DNA of 64,000 nucleotides from Cliona cf. orientalis (lineage: Eukaryota > Porifera > Demospongiae > Clionaida > Clionaidae), in assembly GCA_963930775.1 (NCBI GenBank), contig OZ005693.1, positions 9,732,006-9,796,005 of the forward strand, written 5' to 3'. The stretch's first letter is position 1. Each line of letters starts with the position of its first letter. Below the pieces are notes generated by a model. It made no database searches, was not told where the DNA came from, and saw only the letters and a program-made list of their open reading frames with translations. Of this stretch, positions 1 to 11,922 are shown piece by piece. The position numbers and the translations under genes were made by a program.

Positions 1-103
1 TGGCATACATGTACCTAATTCACCCATTACTCTCTTTGCTGTACATTACCTTTCTTTCTTCCAACCTTAGTTAAGTGTGTAATAGTTACTGTATGATGCT
101 TAC

Positions 104-326
104 CTCTTTTGTCAGCAAAGCTGATGATATGTTTTCTACATTGAGGACAGACTGTTGAATGCTTCTTGTGCACCTCCAGACATATCTTGCAGAACACCTT
201 TCCACAGCAGCTGATTTGCTGTGGGTCTCTGGCCACACACAGGCAGATCATACAAAGGAGATCATCGCGAGGGGGCTCCAAAAACTGATGGTCATAGCCT
301 TTCAAATCTCCAGCACTGGCTGCCAT
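104..326 (-). CDS. TRAF-like protein, first coding exon only (RING); gene runs off the left edge
   Basis: This is the 5' coding exon of a TRAF-family RING/zinc-finger/MATH gene; the rest lies beyond the window edge or cannot be identified. I start it at the ATG at 326-324 (protein begins MAASAGDLKGYDHQF) because that matches the start of the complete paralogs at 1829, 3405 and 23360. The exon is exactly 223 nt in all four and ends in phase 1 at a GT donor (here G|GTAAG at 103). The RING has CxxC, then CCGKVFCKIC, then CPQC. The usual His ligand after CG is Lys, so it resembles the C4C4 type of RING (as in RBBP6) more than C3HC4. RING-type TRAFs act as E3 ligases or adaptors downstream of receptors; that role is inferred for this one. 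Confidence 0.75.
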
Positions 327-539
327 GATACTAGGGGGTGTAACATAAACTAGCACTTGTACATTGTATATATCACGTGAAGGTGTCAATACCTCAATTT
401 ATGAATAGCGTTAGCACCCAAACAATCATGATTATAGTTATGGTAATACGAACTTCAAAACGAAATTACACTACTAGTCATTGTATATGTTTACCTAGAT
501 CAAAATGAAATTACACTACTAGTCATTGTATATGTATAC

Positions 540-1829
540 CTAGATTAGCCATGGGGTGGAAGAGCTCTTTGTGTTGACACTGATCTTGAAATGGAGGCGA
601 TCATCCTTGAGGTATTGACAGTTTTCGGCCGTCTTGAGGCCAAGGTCAGAGTGGGAGATGTATTTTTCCCATCCCCAGCCAAAGCTTGATCTTTCCTCGT
701 CTTCTACTCGGCTAAAATCATCATCAGAAGTGAATTTTATAACGTCGTAGTGATGATTCCTGTCCTCCAGTTGGTTAAGAAGCTCAACAGTTACTTTCCC
801 TGTAAAAGGCCACTGCAAGTAGTCGTCATTCTCTCCCTTCATGAGGTATACATACACAGATATGTGAGTATTTTCACCATCTCCCTCTCCATTGGCGTCT
901 ACACCGATACACATCTTATATCCTTTTGAGCTGGTGTAGAATGCTGGGCTGTAGACTGTATCACATGAAGTCTTGTGCTGATTAAAGTTGGTGAATTTGT
1001 ATGACACAGGCATCTTCCTAGATTGTGCTTGCATGTTCTCAATTTTAAGTTGTTGCTGCTGAACAGTATCCACTGCCAGCCGGAGGTGATGTTGAGTGTC
1101 TCCCTCGTGGTCTGCCAGGTTTTTGCGTTCAACCTCCTCTTCGCAACCAATAACAGAAAATTTGCAAGGAACTATTTCAAACTGGCACTCTTGGCGGTGC
1201 TTTGAGAGATCACGTCTTAATAAATGTGTTTCGCACTTTCGTTTTGGGCAAGGTACCTCTACCATAGGACATTCGTCAAGGTGCTTCGTTGTCCTCTCCT
1301 GGTACTCCCCAGCCTCTTGGCAGTGAGGACACTCATACTGTCTCCTTGGGCACTCCTCCTTTGTGTGTTTCTCCAAGTCTTTGCGAAGTAATTGTTCCAC
1401 CTTGTCGTCCTTGCTGCATTCATTAGGGCATGGCAGGAGAGCGAAGTCACAGCTAGCCAAGTGCTCATCCATTGAGCGCAGCTCACCAACCCACTCACAG
1501 CCACCAGATGCATTATCACACTGAGCTTTAAGTAAAAGGATATCTCGTTCACCTGTGGTATGAAGTTTATATTAAAAATAATTATTATAGATCATGAAAG
1601 TATTACTTTTTCTATCAGCAAAACTGCTGATTTTTACTCTACATTGAGGGCAGTTGCTGGAACGTTTCTTGTGTTCTTTCAAACAAGCTCTGCAGATTAG
1701 CATTCCACAGCAGGTGAGTTGCTGTGGGTCTCTGGCCACACACAGGCAGATCAGACAGATCAGGCCATCAGAATACTTTTCTGCGAATTGATGATCATAG
1801 CCTCTTAGATCTTGAATGTTAGATGCCAT
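540..1829 (-). CDS. TRAF-like protein: RING, TRAF zinc fingers, MATH (411 aa)
   Basis: Two coding exons, complement 1607-1829 and 540-1552, are joined by a 54-nt GT-AG intron in phase 1. The joined length is 1236 nt, giving 411 aa. Order: RING (about residues 25-62), a run of TRAF-type zinc fingers (about 85-235, repeated C/H pairs such as CPHCQEAGEY and CPMVEVPCPKRKC), a short heptad-like linker (LAVDTVQQQQLKIENMQ), then a MATH/TRAF-C domain (about 265-411) ending STPWLI. TRAF MATH domains bind receptor tails and adaptors; RING and zinc fingers support ubiquitin ligase activity. This is one of a local tandem family on the minus strand with identical exon structure. The linker is much shorter than the coiled coil of vertebrate TRAF2, so trimerisation is uncertain. 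Confidence 0.88.
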
Positions 1830-2110
1830 GATGTATGCTACCAACTACAGTATGGTCTACAGTGTACAATGTTGTGATCAACGATCATGTGATGTGTATT
1901 GCATATATATTTGGCCATAGGTTATCCCCCCTGACAGTAGATTTTAGCACAATAATATTATTACTATGACCTTATTTGGAGTGATTAATTTTAGACAGAT
2001 GGGGTTGGCCCTGGGGAGTACCCAGGGAATGTCCCACACTGCCATCCACACAGAAATGTAATAATATTGTCATGTTGCATTACTTAGTCATTGTACATGC
2101 ATAGCTACAA

Positions 2111-3405
2111 CTAGATTAGCCATGGAGTGGATGAACTTTCTGCATCAACACTGATCTTGAAATAGAGGCGATCATCCTTGAGATATTGACGGTTCTTGGC
2201 TGTGTTAAGACCAAGATTATAGTGGGAGATGTATTTTGGATATCCCCAGCCAAAACTTGATCTCTCCTTGTCCACTACTCGCTGGCTAGAATCGTTATCA
2301 GAAGGGTATGTTGTATGCCTGGGGTGATGGTTGTTGTCCTCCAGCTGGTTAAGAAGCTCAAAAGTTATAGTTCCTGTAAAAGGCCACGGCAAGTAATCGT
2401 CATTCTCTCCCTTCATGAGGTAAGCAAACACTGAGACGTGAGTGTCTTTGCCGTCTCCGCATCCATTGGCATACACTTTGATGCACATCTTATATCCTTT
2501 TGGACTGGTGTAGAATGCTGGGCTGTAGACTGTATCATTGGCCATCTTGTGCTGATCATAATTGGTTAGTATATACTTCATAGGCATCTGCACGTGTTTG
2601 GATGGTAGATCTCCTAGTTTGCTTTGTAGCTGATGAACAGTGTCCACTGCCAGCTGGAGGTGCTGTTGAGTGTTTCTCTCATGCTCAGCCAGGTCTTTGC
2701 GTTCAACCTCCTCTTCACATCCAATGGTAGAGTACTTACAAGGAACCTTTTCAAACATGCACTCCTGGCGATGCTTTGGGAGATCACGTCTTACTAAGTA
2801 TGTTTTACACCTTCGTTTTGGGCAAGGTACCTCCACCATAGGGCATTCATCAAGGTGTTCGGTTTTCATCTCCTGGTACTCCCCAGCCTCCTGGCAGTGA
2901 GGACACTCATACATCCGCTTTGGGCACTCTTCATTTATGTGTTGCTCCAAGTCTTTGCGGAGCAGTTTGACCAGCTTATAATCCTTGCTGCATTTATTAG
3001 GACATGAAATTAGAGTGAATTCACAGCTGTCCAGATGTTGATCTAGTGAACACAGCTCTCTGATCCAATCACAGCCATTAGATGAATTGTCACATACAAC
3101 TTTGATTGAAAGGATATCTCGCTCACCTGTGGTATGAAATTTGTATCATACTTTTTTCAGAGCTACAGTATTGGAGTATTACTTTTTTTATCAGCAAAAC
3201 TGTGGATTTGTACTCCACATTGAGGACAGTCGTTGGAACCTTTCTTGTGTTCTTCCAGACAGGCTCTGCAGAGTAGCTTTCCACAGCAGCTAAGTTGCTG
3301 TGGGTCTCTGGCCACACACAGGCAGATTAGACACACTAGGTCATCAGAATATTTATCCACAAATTGATGATCATAGCCTCTCAGAGCTTCAATGTTAGAT
3401 GCCAT
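2111..3405 (-). CDS. TRAF-like protein: RING, TRAF zinc fingers, MATH (412 aa)
   Basis: Exons are complement 3183-3405 (223 nt, ends A|GTAATA) and 2111-3126 (starts after CCACAG). They join in phase 1 across a 56-nt intron to give 1239 nt, 412 aa. The start MASNIEALRGYDHQF is shared with the neighbouring paralog. The RING reads CLIC...CCGKLLCRAC...CPQC, with the canonical His replaced by Lys. TRAF-type zinc fingers follow, then a MATH domain with the family core YSPAFYTSPKGYKMC and GENDDYLPWPF. It lies head-to-tail with the gene at 540-1829, about 280 bp apart, and looks like a recent tandem duplicate. The gene is intact by eye. Likely a cytosolic signalling adaptor or E3 ligase (family inference). 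Confidence 0.88.
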
Positions 3406-4428
3406 GATGTAGGCTTACTCAACTCAGTCTATTCCCTGGTCTATCCCTAGTATACAGTACAATGTCGTAATGAATAATCATGTGATGTGCAAATTTGGCC
3501 ATAGGGTATCTCCCTGATGAATTGTAATGTAAACAGAAATGTGTACATGTAGTAGTAAATGCACAATTCTACATAAACTGCTATACATGTACTTGTAGTT
3601 AATGCTAATCTAATAGTGATGCACTATGCTTAAGCCTGTCAGAGACTGGATGTACATGTGTGTATAGACTGGAAGCTGTACATGGCATTACTGATGCCAT
3701 TCAATTATACATAATAGTTAGACACTGAGGACAACGGATCTACAGTATTTAGCATCCCGATGGCCCTGAGCTGTGACACCCGAGCATAGCGAGGGTGTTA
3801 CTAAGGGGACAAAGGGATGCTAAATACTGTGGATCCATAGTTTTACAACTGTTGCTATAGTAATACAGTTGGTATTCACCTTAATTGGAGCTCTCATAAT
3901 ACCATGGATCCTATTGGCCAAAATTTACAAGTACGTTAGAATTTTACTGCCACTTTCCTATCATCTGATTGGTCAATAGGAAGTAACTAAGTAACTAAGT
4001 CTTAGTTACTTGTAGGAGTTACTTATAAATTTTTCTTAGTTAGTTATAAGTTTTGGCCAACAGGATCCATGGTATTACCGGTATGAGAGCTCCAAGGCAA
4101 ATAGCTGTACTACTATAGCAACAGTTATAAAACTCTAAATAACTTCGGCCAGTGGGATCCACAGTATTTAGCATCCCTCTGTCCCCTTAGTAACACCCTC
4201 ACAATGCATGCTCAGGTGTCACAGCTCGGGACCATCAGGATGCTACATCTAAATACTGTAGATCCTTTGTCCTTGGTGTCTAGCTATTATTTACTGCCAA
4301 CCTTCTATCTATGCGGTAATATGTAGCAACCAATATTCCTAGTTAGGATGAGTACATACGATCCGTGATCCCTGAAACATGTCTATCCTATCTTCCCCCC
4401 CCCCCCCCCCCACACACGCACACCCTAG
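3406..4428. other. Intergenic region between divergent TRAF and KDM5-tail genes
   Basis: About 1 kb with no coding exon that I can support. It should hold the promoter of the minus-strand TRAF gene. No upstream KDM5 exon is visible, although the first KDM5 exon starts at a splice acceptor. The centre is occupied by the foldback element at 3717-4289, and a C-run with CA repeats precedes the acceptor. Confidence 0.6.
3717..4289. mobile_element. Foldback (long inverted repeat) element, about 570 bp
   Basis: The two halves are inverted copies of one another. The outer ends read TAGACACTGAGGACAA and TTGTCCTTGGTGTCTA; the inner arms pair around GGATCCACAGTATTTAGCATCC, GAGCTCTCATAATACCATGGATCC and GGTGTTACTAAGGGGACA. 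No ORF is present, so it is non-autonomous. The arms contain a smaller palindrome with CGAGCATAGCGAGGGTG, related to the small foldback at 13998-14125. The superfamily is not assigned. Confidence 0.65.
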
Positions 4429-7186
4429 GCCTTACCAAGATCACGACTTCTTCAACTCAATGCTTCTCCAAGCCAAGGAGATCCCCGTCCAACTACCCAC
4501 TGTGCAAGTCATCTGTGACATGTTAGACCGTGCAGAGGAATGGAGCAAAGAAGCTCAGCTAATCCAGGACAGCGACACGACACCTCACTTCGACCAGCTA
4601 AAGAGCATGCTAGCATCAGGGAGGCCCATTCCTGTCAAACTGGAGCTGCTTGCTCAACTGGAGTCGAGGTTTGCTGCAGCTAAGGGGTGGGTGGATAGAG
4701 CAGCAAGGACATTCCTCAAGAAGACTTCAAATAACTCAGTGCTTGAGGTAAGGTGATAATGCTGTATTATTTCTGGATTCATTTTGTGTGTTCTTTTTTG
4801 TGGCGGGGGAGGGAGAGAGAGGACCCCCCCCCCCCCCCCCCAAAACAGGGTCGTATTATTACCAAGTTGTGTTTAACAACGGGAGGAAAAACAATGTTTC
4901 ATACTACATGTAGCTGAGCCTGTGTATGTAGTGATTCTGTACACATATTGCTTCCAAGTTGTGTGCCTTTACTAGCTGTCTGTATGACTAGGTGGGTGGC
5001 AAAATTTTCTGTTTCACCATTAGTGATACCAAGAGTATATACTCTTGGTGATACTTTAAAGATTTAGTTGTATGATAAGTTGCCCCAAAGACACTGCATT
5101 TTAGAAAGAAAAACAATCCCAGCACATAAATTATACACATACGCATTCGAAGTAGAGTCCCTCTCTTGTATACATATACATGTACCACCTGTGATAATTT
5201 CAATTCCTCAAAACCTGCATTTAGGAAAAATAGTCACCTCAAATAATAAAAATTATGCACGCATCGAAAGTGACGTCTAGCCAGGATCGTTCATACCTGT
5301 TTTTGGGACATTGGTTTTTTATGTACTGTTCGTATGTTGTTAATTTTGCACACCGTACATGGTACGTATGCATATACTTTTGGGTCTGAATAAGCTTACT
5401 GTTAATAACAAACAAGAGATAGTGAATCTCAATGCTCCCACATACATGTACATGTAGCTGAGGCAATAGGGGGCAGTTGACTAGTGTTTTATTGGTCAAG
5501 GCTTATCAGAGATGTTACACGTACACATGTATGTGGGGATGCGTGAAGGGAGGGAGGGAGAGAGAAAAACAACTGTATTGCTTACAATTGTAAGCTCAGT
5601 CATTCCTCCCATACATGTGGAACTAAATTTTGGAGTTTGAAACATTGTTTTAAATATGTGTGCATGTTAATGCTATTAATCACGCATTAAACTTAATAAT
5701 AGAGCCTACACATATATTGTGACACTATGAAACTTTCATGTGCATATTGGTCCATGCACAGGTGCTGCTGCCCCGCTCACAGGCCAACTTCCTTCTTCGT
5801 CACATCAACCGTGGAGGCAAGAAGAAGCTGGAGGGAGAGTTAGCCATCAATCCCAACCCACTCTCTGAGCTCAAGGGAGACAGAATCAAGGAGATGGAGA
5901 AAATCCACGACATGGAACAGACCGAGCAGAAAATGACCATCCAGCTGAGAAACGAGAATCTACAAAAGATGGAGAGAGACGAAGAGCTAAAGAATGGCGT
6001 CATCAGCGGCCCCCAAGTAGTCTACTGTATGTGCCGTAAGCCCGAGTCTGGCTATATGCTACAGTGCGAGCTTTGTCACGAGTGGTACCACGCTGCCTGC
6101 CTCCACATCCCGAAAGGGAAACGAATCCCGGGGAAGGATATCGGAAAAGATTCTCGCTTTATCTGCTCCATCTGCCAGCGCACGAGAAGACCACGACTCG
6201 ATGCTATCATATCGCTACTGATCTCGCTTCAGAAGGTACCTGTGGCTATTTCTGAGGGTACGGCACTTCACTGTATTGCAGAGAGGGCCATATCTTGGCA
6301 GAGGAGAGCGAGACAGGCCATTTCGAACTGCAGTGGCGTGCTGGAGGCGGCTAAACAGCAGAAGAGAAGGATCGAGGAGATCAAAGGTCACATCAGAAGG
6401 TGGAGGAACGAGGCACAGTCCAACAGAGACGGAAGCAGCGTGACTTCAATACAGGCACAACTGGCAAGCTCAGCAGGTATGTACACTATAAATTATGTAT
6501 GTGTATATATAGTGCTTTGGGAATCCCAGTATTAAATATAATGTACATGTACATACGTACATGTGCATGTGTGTATGTCAAGGGGTAGAAAGCATAGGTC
6601 TACTTACGCCTCCTTTGTTGTTTATACTCGATAGGGTACAACTCCCAACAAGATTGAGATACTCTTTCAGTTTGTGAAGTGAGCCACAGCATGGGGCTGT
6701 ACTCTAGTTTGCCCCCTCACTGTTTTCTTATGTTACAAACTTGCACACCAGAGTTTTCTCCCGAGTTTCGTTTTCACGATCAAGAAATTGCCCTCTGAAG
6801 GCCCTTAATTTTAACACTTGTAATACAGGGGGTGTACTATAGGGAGAACACTGCACAATATGTGTGTATGCGCAAGTTTGTGATTATGACTTTTCATTAC
6901 ACAGGTTCCGTCCTCCACCACTATGAGACTGAGCTCCAGCGTCTCCGATCAGAGTACGCTGGTTTGTCGGGCAGTAAGAGAACAGAGCTGGAGAACCTGT
7001 TAATGGAGGGAGATCTACTCGAGGTCACAATGGACGAAGAAACTCAGCTGTGGCAGCTGCTACAGCAAGATGCTGAGAGCTCCTTGGCTTTTGAGAAGTC
7101 GGGTCGAGAGGAGGAAGTGGAGAAACCGACGCAGACTATAGGGACTCAAGCGACTCCTGAACCACTGCAGGTGGGTGTACGTTGCC

Positions 7187-7217
<31 letters not shown>

Positions 7218-8190
7218 GGGAGGGTGGATAGTATACAATCATGTATAATTACGTTTGTCCTAAGAGAGGAATGATGAAATCTTTGAACATCAACCATCTT
7301 TCGGGACTGAAAGAGAACATGTTGATAACAACCTCTGACAAACTGACCTCTCAGTGAAATTTTACGTTGCAAAAGAGGTGTGGCCTAATGGTGTTTCCAT
7401 CTTATGAAAATATTGCACCAATATCATTATAATATAATCATTAGATTATGAAGCGTGTAAGTATTAAATTTTTATTCCTCCTCTATTGTACACATGCACA
7501 TGTGCTTACTAACAGACAAATGAAGATGAAGAAAAGCGCAAGAAACGAAAGCGTAAAGATCCCTCCCCCTCTCCGAGTGTCAGCTCCACTGCTTCCACCG
7601 ATAGCCCAAGACTAGTGGCAGCATTAGGGGGAGGAGCTGCCCCACCTCCATCGAAGAAGAAGAAAAAATCTCGTACAACTGGAGGAACAAAGCCACACCA
7701 CCACCCATCACCGGCTCCCTCCAACTCCTCATCCAATCGTAGCCGCACCCCTCTTTCTGACACGCCGAAATTCAACCGTTCTGGCTCAAACGAGAGCAAC
7801 GATGGCCTAGGCTGCTCCGAAGAAATACTAGAAGAGGAGGAAGAAGAGTCGGAATGCTCGGCTACGAAATGCCTCCAGCCCATGGTGGACGAGATTAGCT
7901 GGGTACAGTGCGATAAGTGTCAGGAGTGGTTCCACTGCATGTGTGTCAGACTTACAAAGGAGATGGCCGAGAAGATTGACAGTTATGTCTGTGACGGCTG
8001 TAAGCATGTGCTATTGAACTCGAAAGCTTCACAGAGTATGATGGGAAGCAGTGGTGGCAGTAATGTTTCAGGAGGGGGAGGGGGTGTGGCTAAGAGTAGT
8101 ATTGGACTTATGACGTCGATCAAACAAGGTGGTATTTCTGGTGTTGGACACAGTAGTACGGCACGTTTACACTCGCATCTTCAAACCTAA
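4429..8190 (+). CDS. KDM5-type demethylase C-terminal region (PLU-1 helices, PHD2, PHD3), 5' truncated, copy 1
   Basis: Four exons (4429-4747, 5762-6476, 6905-7170, 7516-8190) join in phase 0, 1, 0 with GT-AG introns. From the first internal Met (4460) they encode 647 aa. Exon 1 gives PLU-1-like helices (W.D.A...F). Exon 2 gives more helices, then a PHD finger (CMCRKPESGYMLQCELCHEWYH...CSIC). Exon 3 is helical. Exon 4 has a Lys/Ser-rich linker and a C-terminal PHD finger (WVQCDKCQEWFHCMCV...CDGC) like the H3K4me3-reading PHD3 of KDM5A/B. The JmjN, ARID, PHD1 and JmjC catalytic domains are absent upstream: the first exon begins at a splice acceptor (CCTAG|G) just behind a poly-C tract and an inverted TRAF gene. 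It may be expressed as a reader-only protein or be a non-functional fragment. An AATAAA signal is at 8207-8212. Confidence 0.75.
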
Positions 8191-8989
8191 CTCATAGAGC
8201 ATGCATAATAAAGTATAATTTGTCCGAAATTTGTGTACTTTATTATAATTATTACTGTATCTGTATCGTATCAACTCAAAAAGTTTCTTGTTTCTGAAAG
8301 TATAGTGTTTATCTAAGTGGTGACATTGTGTTATTTCTGTCTGATGTGCATACTCTACTGCATTTGTGCACTGATATGTATTGTACAGATCGAAACTATA
8401 AGAACTTGTGTTGTTCTATCTAAATCTTGTTTCTTTAACACTTCTTCATGCATCACTGTGAGTGTGGTTTACAAAACCTGTGGTACTTAAATCACCCAGT
8501 ATGCTTTGGGGTAAAATTATTGATGATTTTGATTAGAAAGTGAGGTCTTGTGTCAACAGAGGCTGGCCGGGGAGTATTATAAGTCAGATGTGTACACACA
8601 AGATGAATGTTTTGAGGAAAAAAATGTTGAATTTTGGTACTAAAGTGAGTTTTGTACTAGTCTAAGAATGTATGTTAATATCAACATGTAAAATCATACA
8701 ATGAACTGTTGATACAAACATTAAATTTTAATAGCATAATGATTGATGTGTACACATTGTGAGTAAAATTAACTCTACACCTTAGTCTCGTGATGTGGCC
8801 TAGCTGCATGCTGCAATATCAGGAAATTGAAAGCAGTGGAAAGTTTGCAATTGCCAATAATTCGCTATTTATTGCAGTCCGTGCAACATGCTGCTTGGCA
8901 CTTGCATTTGTGATCAAACAATTTGCCGGTTTTTTTATTAGCTTGTTGAAATCGAATTCAAAGGGGCATAGCTGAGTTAGAGAGAAGCA
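8191..8989 (+). other. 3' UTR of KDM5 tail and upstream region of lysozyme
   Basis: No gene seen. The block is recognisably conserved in all three rounds of the duplication. Just before the lysozyme ATG all three share AAGGGGCATAGCTGA followed by TAGAGAGAAGCA, which is either 5' UTR or core promoter. Conservation here may only reflect recent duplication. Confidence 0.55.
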
Positions 8990-9571
8990 ATGGCTACTTT
9001 TGTGCTACTTACCCTCTCAGCTTTATTGCTTGTTCAGCTTGCCCATGTGAATTGCCTCAGTGGGACCTGCAATTCTTACGAAAGAGAAAAATTGAATGAA
9101 GGGTATGCACCTCATGTCTACATTGACACTGAGGGACACCCTACTGTAGGGATTGGATTCAACCTGGACAGATCTGATGCTAGGAGTCGCTTGTCTGCAG
9201 TCGGTGCAAACTATGACAAAATTCGAGCTGGGACTGCAACCCTGACTGATTATCAAATCAGGACCCTCTTCGATGATGACATGGCAAATGCCGTTACGTG
9301 TGCATCTACTTGGCTCGATCAAGTCTGGGGACAGATGAGCACGGATCAAAAATCTGCTGTTGCGGATATGGCCTTCAATTTGGGCTGCTCTGGCGTGCGG
9401 AAGTTTAGGAACATGAAGTCTGCGCTTTTGAGGGGAGATTATGGTGGAGCGGCAGCTGAGATGAGGAATTCAAAATGGTGCAGGCAGGTCAAGTCACGCT
9501 GCGACCGCAACATTGCCTGCATGAAGGGAGGACTGGCACTGCTGATGGAAATCTTTGGACTCAATCGTTGA
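8990..9571 (+). CDS. Secreted phage-type (T4-like, GH24) lysozyme, intronless (193 aa)
   Basis: Hydrolyses the beta-1,4 bond between N-acetylmuramic acid and N-acetylglucosamine in peptidoglycan (family knowledge). The N-terminus is a signal peptide (MATFVLLTLSALLLVQLAHVNC). The mature part carries the T4-lysozyme triad pattern: Glu in KLNEGY (T4 Glu11), Asp in YIDTEG (Asp20) and Thr in PTVGIGF (Thr26). C-terminal helices follow, with AVADMAFNLGC and WCRQVKSRCDR. Even-spaced cysteines (CNSYE, CASTW, LGCSG, WC...RCD...CM) suit a secreted, disulphide-stabilised enzyme. The coding region has no intron, unlike its neighbours, which fits a bacterial or phage origin followed by gain of a signal peptide. 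It sits 0.8 kb downstream of the KDM5 tail on the same strand. Confidence 0.9.
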   Translation: MATFVLLTLSALLLVQLAHVNCLSGTCNSYEREKLNEGYAPHVYIDTEGHPTVGIGFNLDRSDARSRLSAVGANYDKIRAGTATLTDYQIRTLFDDDMANAVTCASTWLDQVWGQMSTDQKSAVADMAFNLGCSGVRKFRNMKSALLRGDYGGAAAEMRNSKWCRQVKSRCDRNIACMKGGLALLMEIFGLNR

Positions 9572-10293
9572 TATGTTTTAAGCTTGAGCCTATTCCTACC
9601 AAAATTTGACTGAACTGCTGTAGCTAATTGAGAACTGTAAAATTGCAAAATCAAGGGGTTAGTATAATAATTATTATAATACTGCATGCATGAATGAACG
9701 TCTTGCAAGATAATCACTACCCTTTCAAAATTATTATTGCAGTAGCCATATGTGCAGCATACCACATACAGCTGTTACAGTAACTATATAATAAAATTAT
9801 ATTATTATGTTGTTAAATTTAGGTATGGTGTCTTGATGCATGACTGCACCATAGATAATATTATCTATTATCTATGACTGCACAATGCATGTGGAGTCTA
9901 TAATAATAATTAGTAATGTTGGATATAGCAGATTTAGGAGTACTGTAGCTGCACGCATAATATGGGCAATTTGGGACCTATAGTGGGGTTATAATAATGG
10001 TATGGATACACAAAAGCAACATGTTTTAAACTAACAGCTATTACAACATAATAATATTATGTCAACTAAGCTTGGGTTAGATAATGAAACTGGTTATTAA
10101 CTTTATAGACAAGCATTAAACGATCAGCTCAATTGTAGTGAATTCGAACTGAGCAGTGTTAAAATTAATGAACCACGAGAGGTTTATATTCTACATAATA
10201 TAATGCAGTAGAATGGGAAACAGTATAATGTTGTTATTATTGTGCATAATTTTATACCAAATCTCACTACTTAGTCATTGTACATAGCTACTG
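9572..10293. other. Intergenic AT-rich region
   Basis: No gene seen. Similar sequence (TGCAGCATACCACATACAGCTG, GTATGGATACACAAAAGCAACATG) recurs after the lysozymes at 20226 and/or 29490, so this is part of the duplicated block. Confidence 0.5.
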
Positions 10294-10852
10294 CTAGATA
10301 AGCCAGGGAGTGGAGGAACTCTCTGCACCAACACTGATCTTGAAATGGAGGCGATCATCCATGAGATATTGACAGTTATTGGCTGCATTATGGCCAAGAT
10401 CAGAGTGGGAGATGTATTTTGTCCAGCCCCAGCCAGTTGACCGTTTGTTCTCATCCACTACTCGCTGGCTAGAACCGTTATCAGAAGGGAATTTCATAGT
10501 CATTGAGTAATGATTCTCATAGGCGTAGGAAGATGAGTTGGTAAACGGGTGCTCTGATACCTATATGTACACTAAATCAATCTGAACATAAAAAATACTT
10601 CAGAGCAAAGTATGACTTTGTGTGTATTCCACTCAGAAATTTCATGGGTGCACCAACACCCGGTGCACCCATGCTTCCTACGCCAGTGAAATTTCTTGTC
10701 CTCCAGTTGGTTAAGAAGCTCAACAGTTACTGTTCCAGTAAAAGGCCATGGCAAGTAATCATCATTCTCTCCCTTCAAGAGGAAAGCAAACATCGAGACA
10801 CTTTTCCACAAATTGATGATCATAGCCTCTTAGATCTTGAATATTAGATGCC
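10294..10852 (-). pseudogene. TRAF-like pseudogene with internal deletion and a small TE insertion
   Basis: On the minus strand the family start MASNIQDLRGYDHQFVEK (10852-10800) is followed directly by mid-MATH sequence (VSMFAFLLKGENDDYLPWPF). The RING, zinc fingers and first part of MATH are therefore deleted. The MATH portion is interrupted after LLNQLEDK by about 163 bp of unrelated sequence (10522-10684, ends TAGGCGTAGGAAG / CTTCCTACGCC). It then resumes (MKFPSDNGSSQRVV) through the terminal STPWLI at 10294. It cannot encode a TRAF. Confidence 0.8.
10522..10684. mobile_element. Short TIR element inserted in TRAF pseudogene
   Basis: About 163 bp bounded by AGGCGTAGGAAG and its inverse CTTCCTACGCC, containing an internal palindrome (GGGTGCACC...GGTGCACCC). 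It interrupts the MATH reading frame of the pseudogene. Non-coding; ends are approximate. Confidence 0.5.
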
Positions 10853-10948
10853 ATGATGTATACACAATTGGTACTATACTGTAATCTACAGTACAGTGTC
10901 ATGTGATCAACAATCATGATTGTGATGTGCATTGGCCATAGGATATCC

Positions 10949-11352
10949 AGAGGAGGTAGGATGGATGATCACGTACCACCTGAATTACCACGCACTTATG
11001 AACATTCCATAGTCAATTAGCACAAAAATCTATATAAAACTGTGCTATTAGGACGGGATCATGGTGGGATCACGAGGGTTTCAGGCATGCTGGAGCCGTG
11101 TGACAGATGAAAGCCTTGAGTAAACAGCTCCCTACCCTATCAAGGGCAGTTTTTTGGCTTTTGAAGGTATATTGCCAGGTATACTTAAAACTGACCTTCT
11201 AGTTAGCTTCGGCGCGGCTAGAAACCCTGCGATCCCACCATGACCTGTCCTACCTGCGCCATTTTATCTAGATTTTTGCACTAATTGACTATGGAATGTT
11301 CATTAGTTTGCGGTAATTGAGGTGATACGTGATCATCCGTCCCACCTCCTCT
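10949..11352. mobile_element. Long-TIR element (404 bp) with 11-bp target duplication, Mutator-like
   Basis: Ends are AGAGGAGGTAGGATGGATGA and the inverse TCATCCGTCCCACCTCCTCT, and pairing continues far inward (TGGGATC, CATTCCATAGTCAATTAG). The flanks carry the same 11 bp, ATAGGATATCC, at 10938-10948 and 11353-11363. Paralogous sites elsewhere in the window (GGCCATAGG then TATC) show the empty site. Long TIRs with an 8-11 bp duplication are typical of Mutator-like elements. No ORF, so non-autonomous. Confidence 0.75.
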
Positions 11353-11363
11353 ATAGGATATCC

Positions 11364-11922
11364 CCCGATACTGGTACTCATTAGTGATGTATTCAGAAGT
11401 AGTGGGGTGGAGGCCATGCAATAGCACTTACATCTGGTCAAAGTCAAAGTCAAAGTTCATATTTACTGCCCAAACAGGATACACAATACAGTGTAGACTA
11501 CTTATACTATGATAGAAAATTACACAAATTTACTTAATTTTAAACCAGTAAAAAGTTCTTCAGAACATAAACAAATAGCTAGTGTCAAATAGAGAGTCAA
11601 TATCCATGTTGAGGTCGGTGTGCTAGGTTAAAAAGTGATTGTTCAGTGCGTGATCAGATGGAATAGTTTCACTGCATAGTTCCATAGGACATTTTCTGTC
11701 GGCAAACACAGTTTAAAGTTTACATAGCAGCTTGAGGATGGAGAGTGAGGCCAAGGTACCTGTGGGACCGCGATCCAGTGCCTCGTCCCAGATTTTCGGC
11801 CAGCCGACAGCCATAGCAACACGAGTGACTAGTTTCTGAGATGGATGATTCAGGGCCTGTTTCAGTTGGTAGGAGCGATCTACTTCGATGATTCGCTTTT
11901 TCAGACCCTTAAGAAATCCAGC
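11364..11922. other. Region without a recognisable gene
   Basis: I see no supported exon. The left part continues the TRAF upstream region. From about 11440 the sequence may belong to the degraded retroelement whose coding remnant lies just to the right, because the reading of that remnant continues toward it on the minus strand. Confidence 0.4.

Noticed and set aside
7509..7883. 124-aa minus-strand ORF and its counterpart at 27635-27817
   Set aside because: Antisense shadow of the Lys/Ser/Glu-rich linker of the KDM5 tail; low complexity and no splice or family support.
8790..8975. Small plus-strand ORF before the first lysozyme
   Set aside because: Not conserved as an open frame in the two paralogous upstream regions; probably untranslated.
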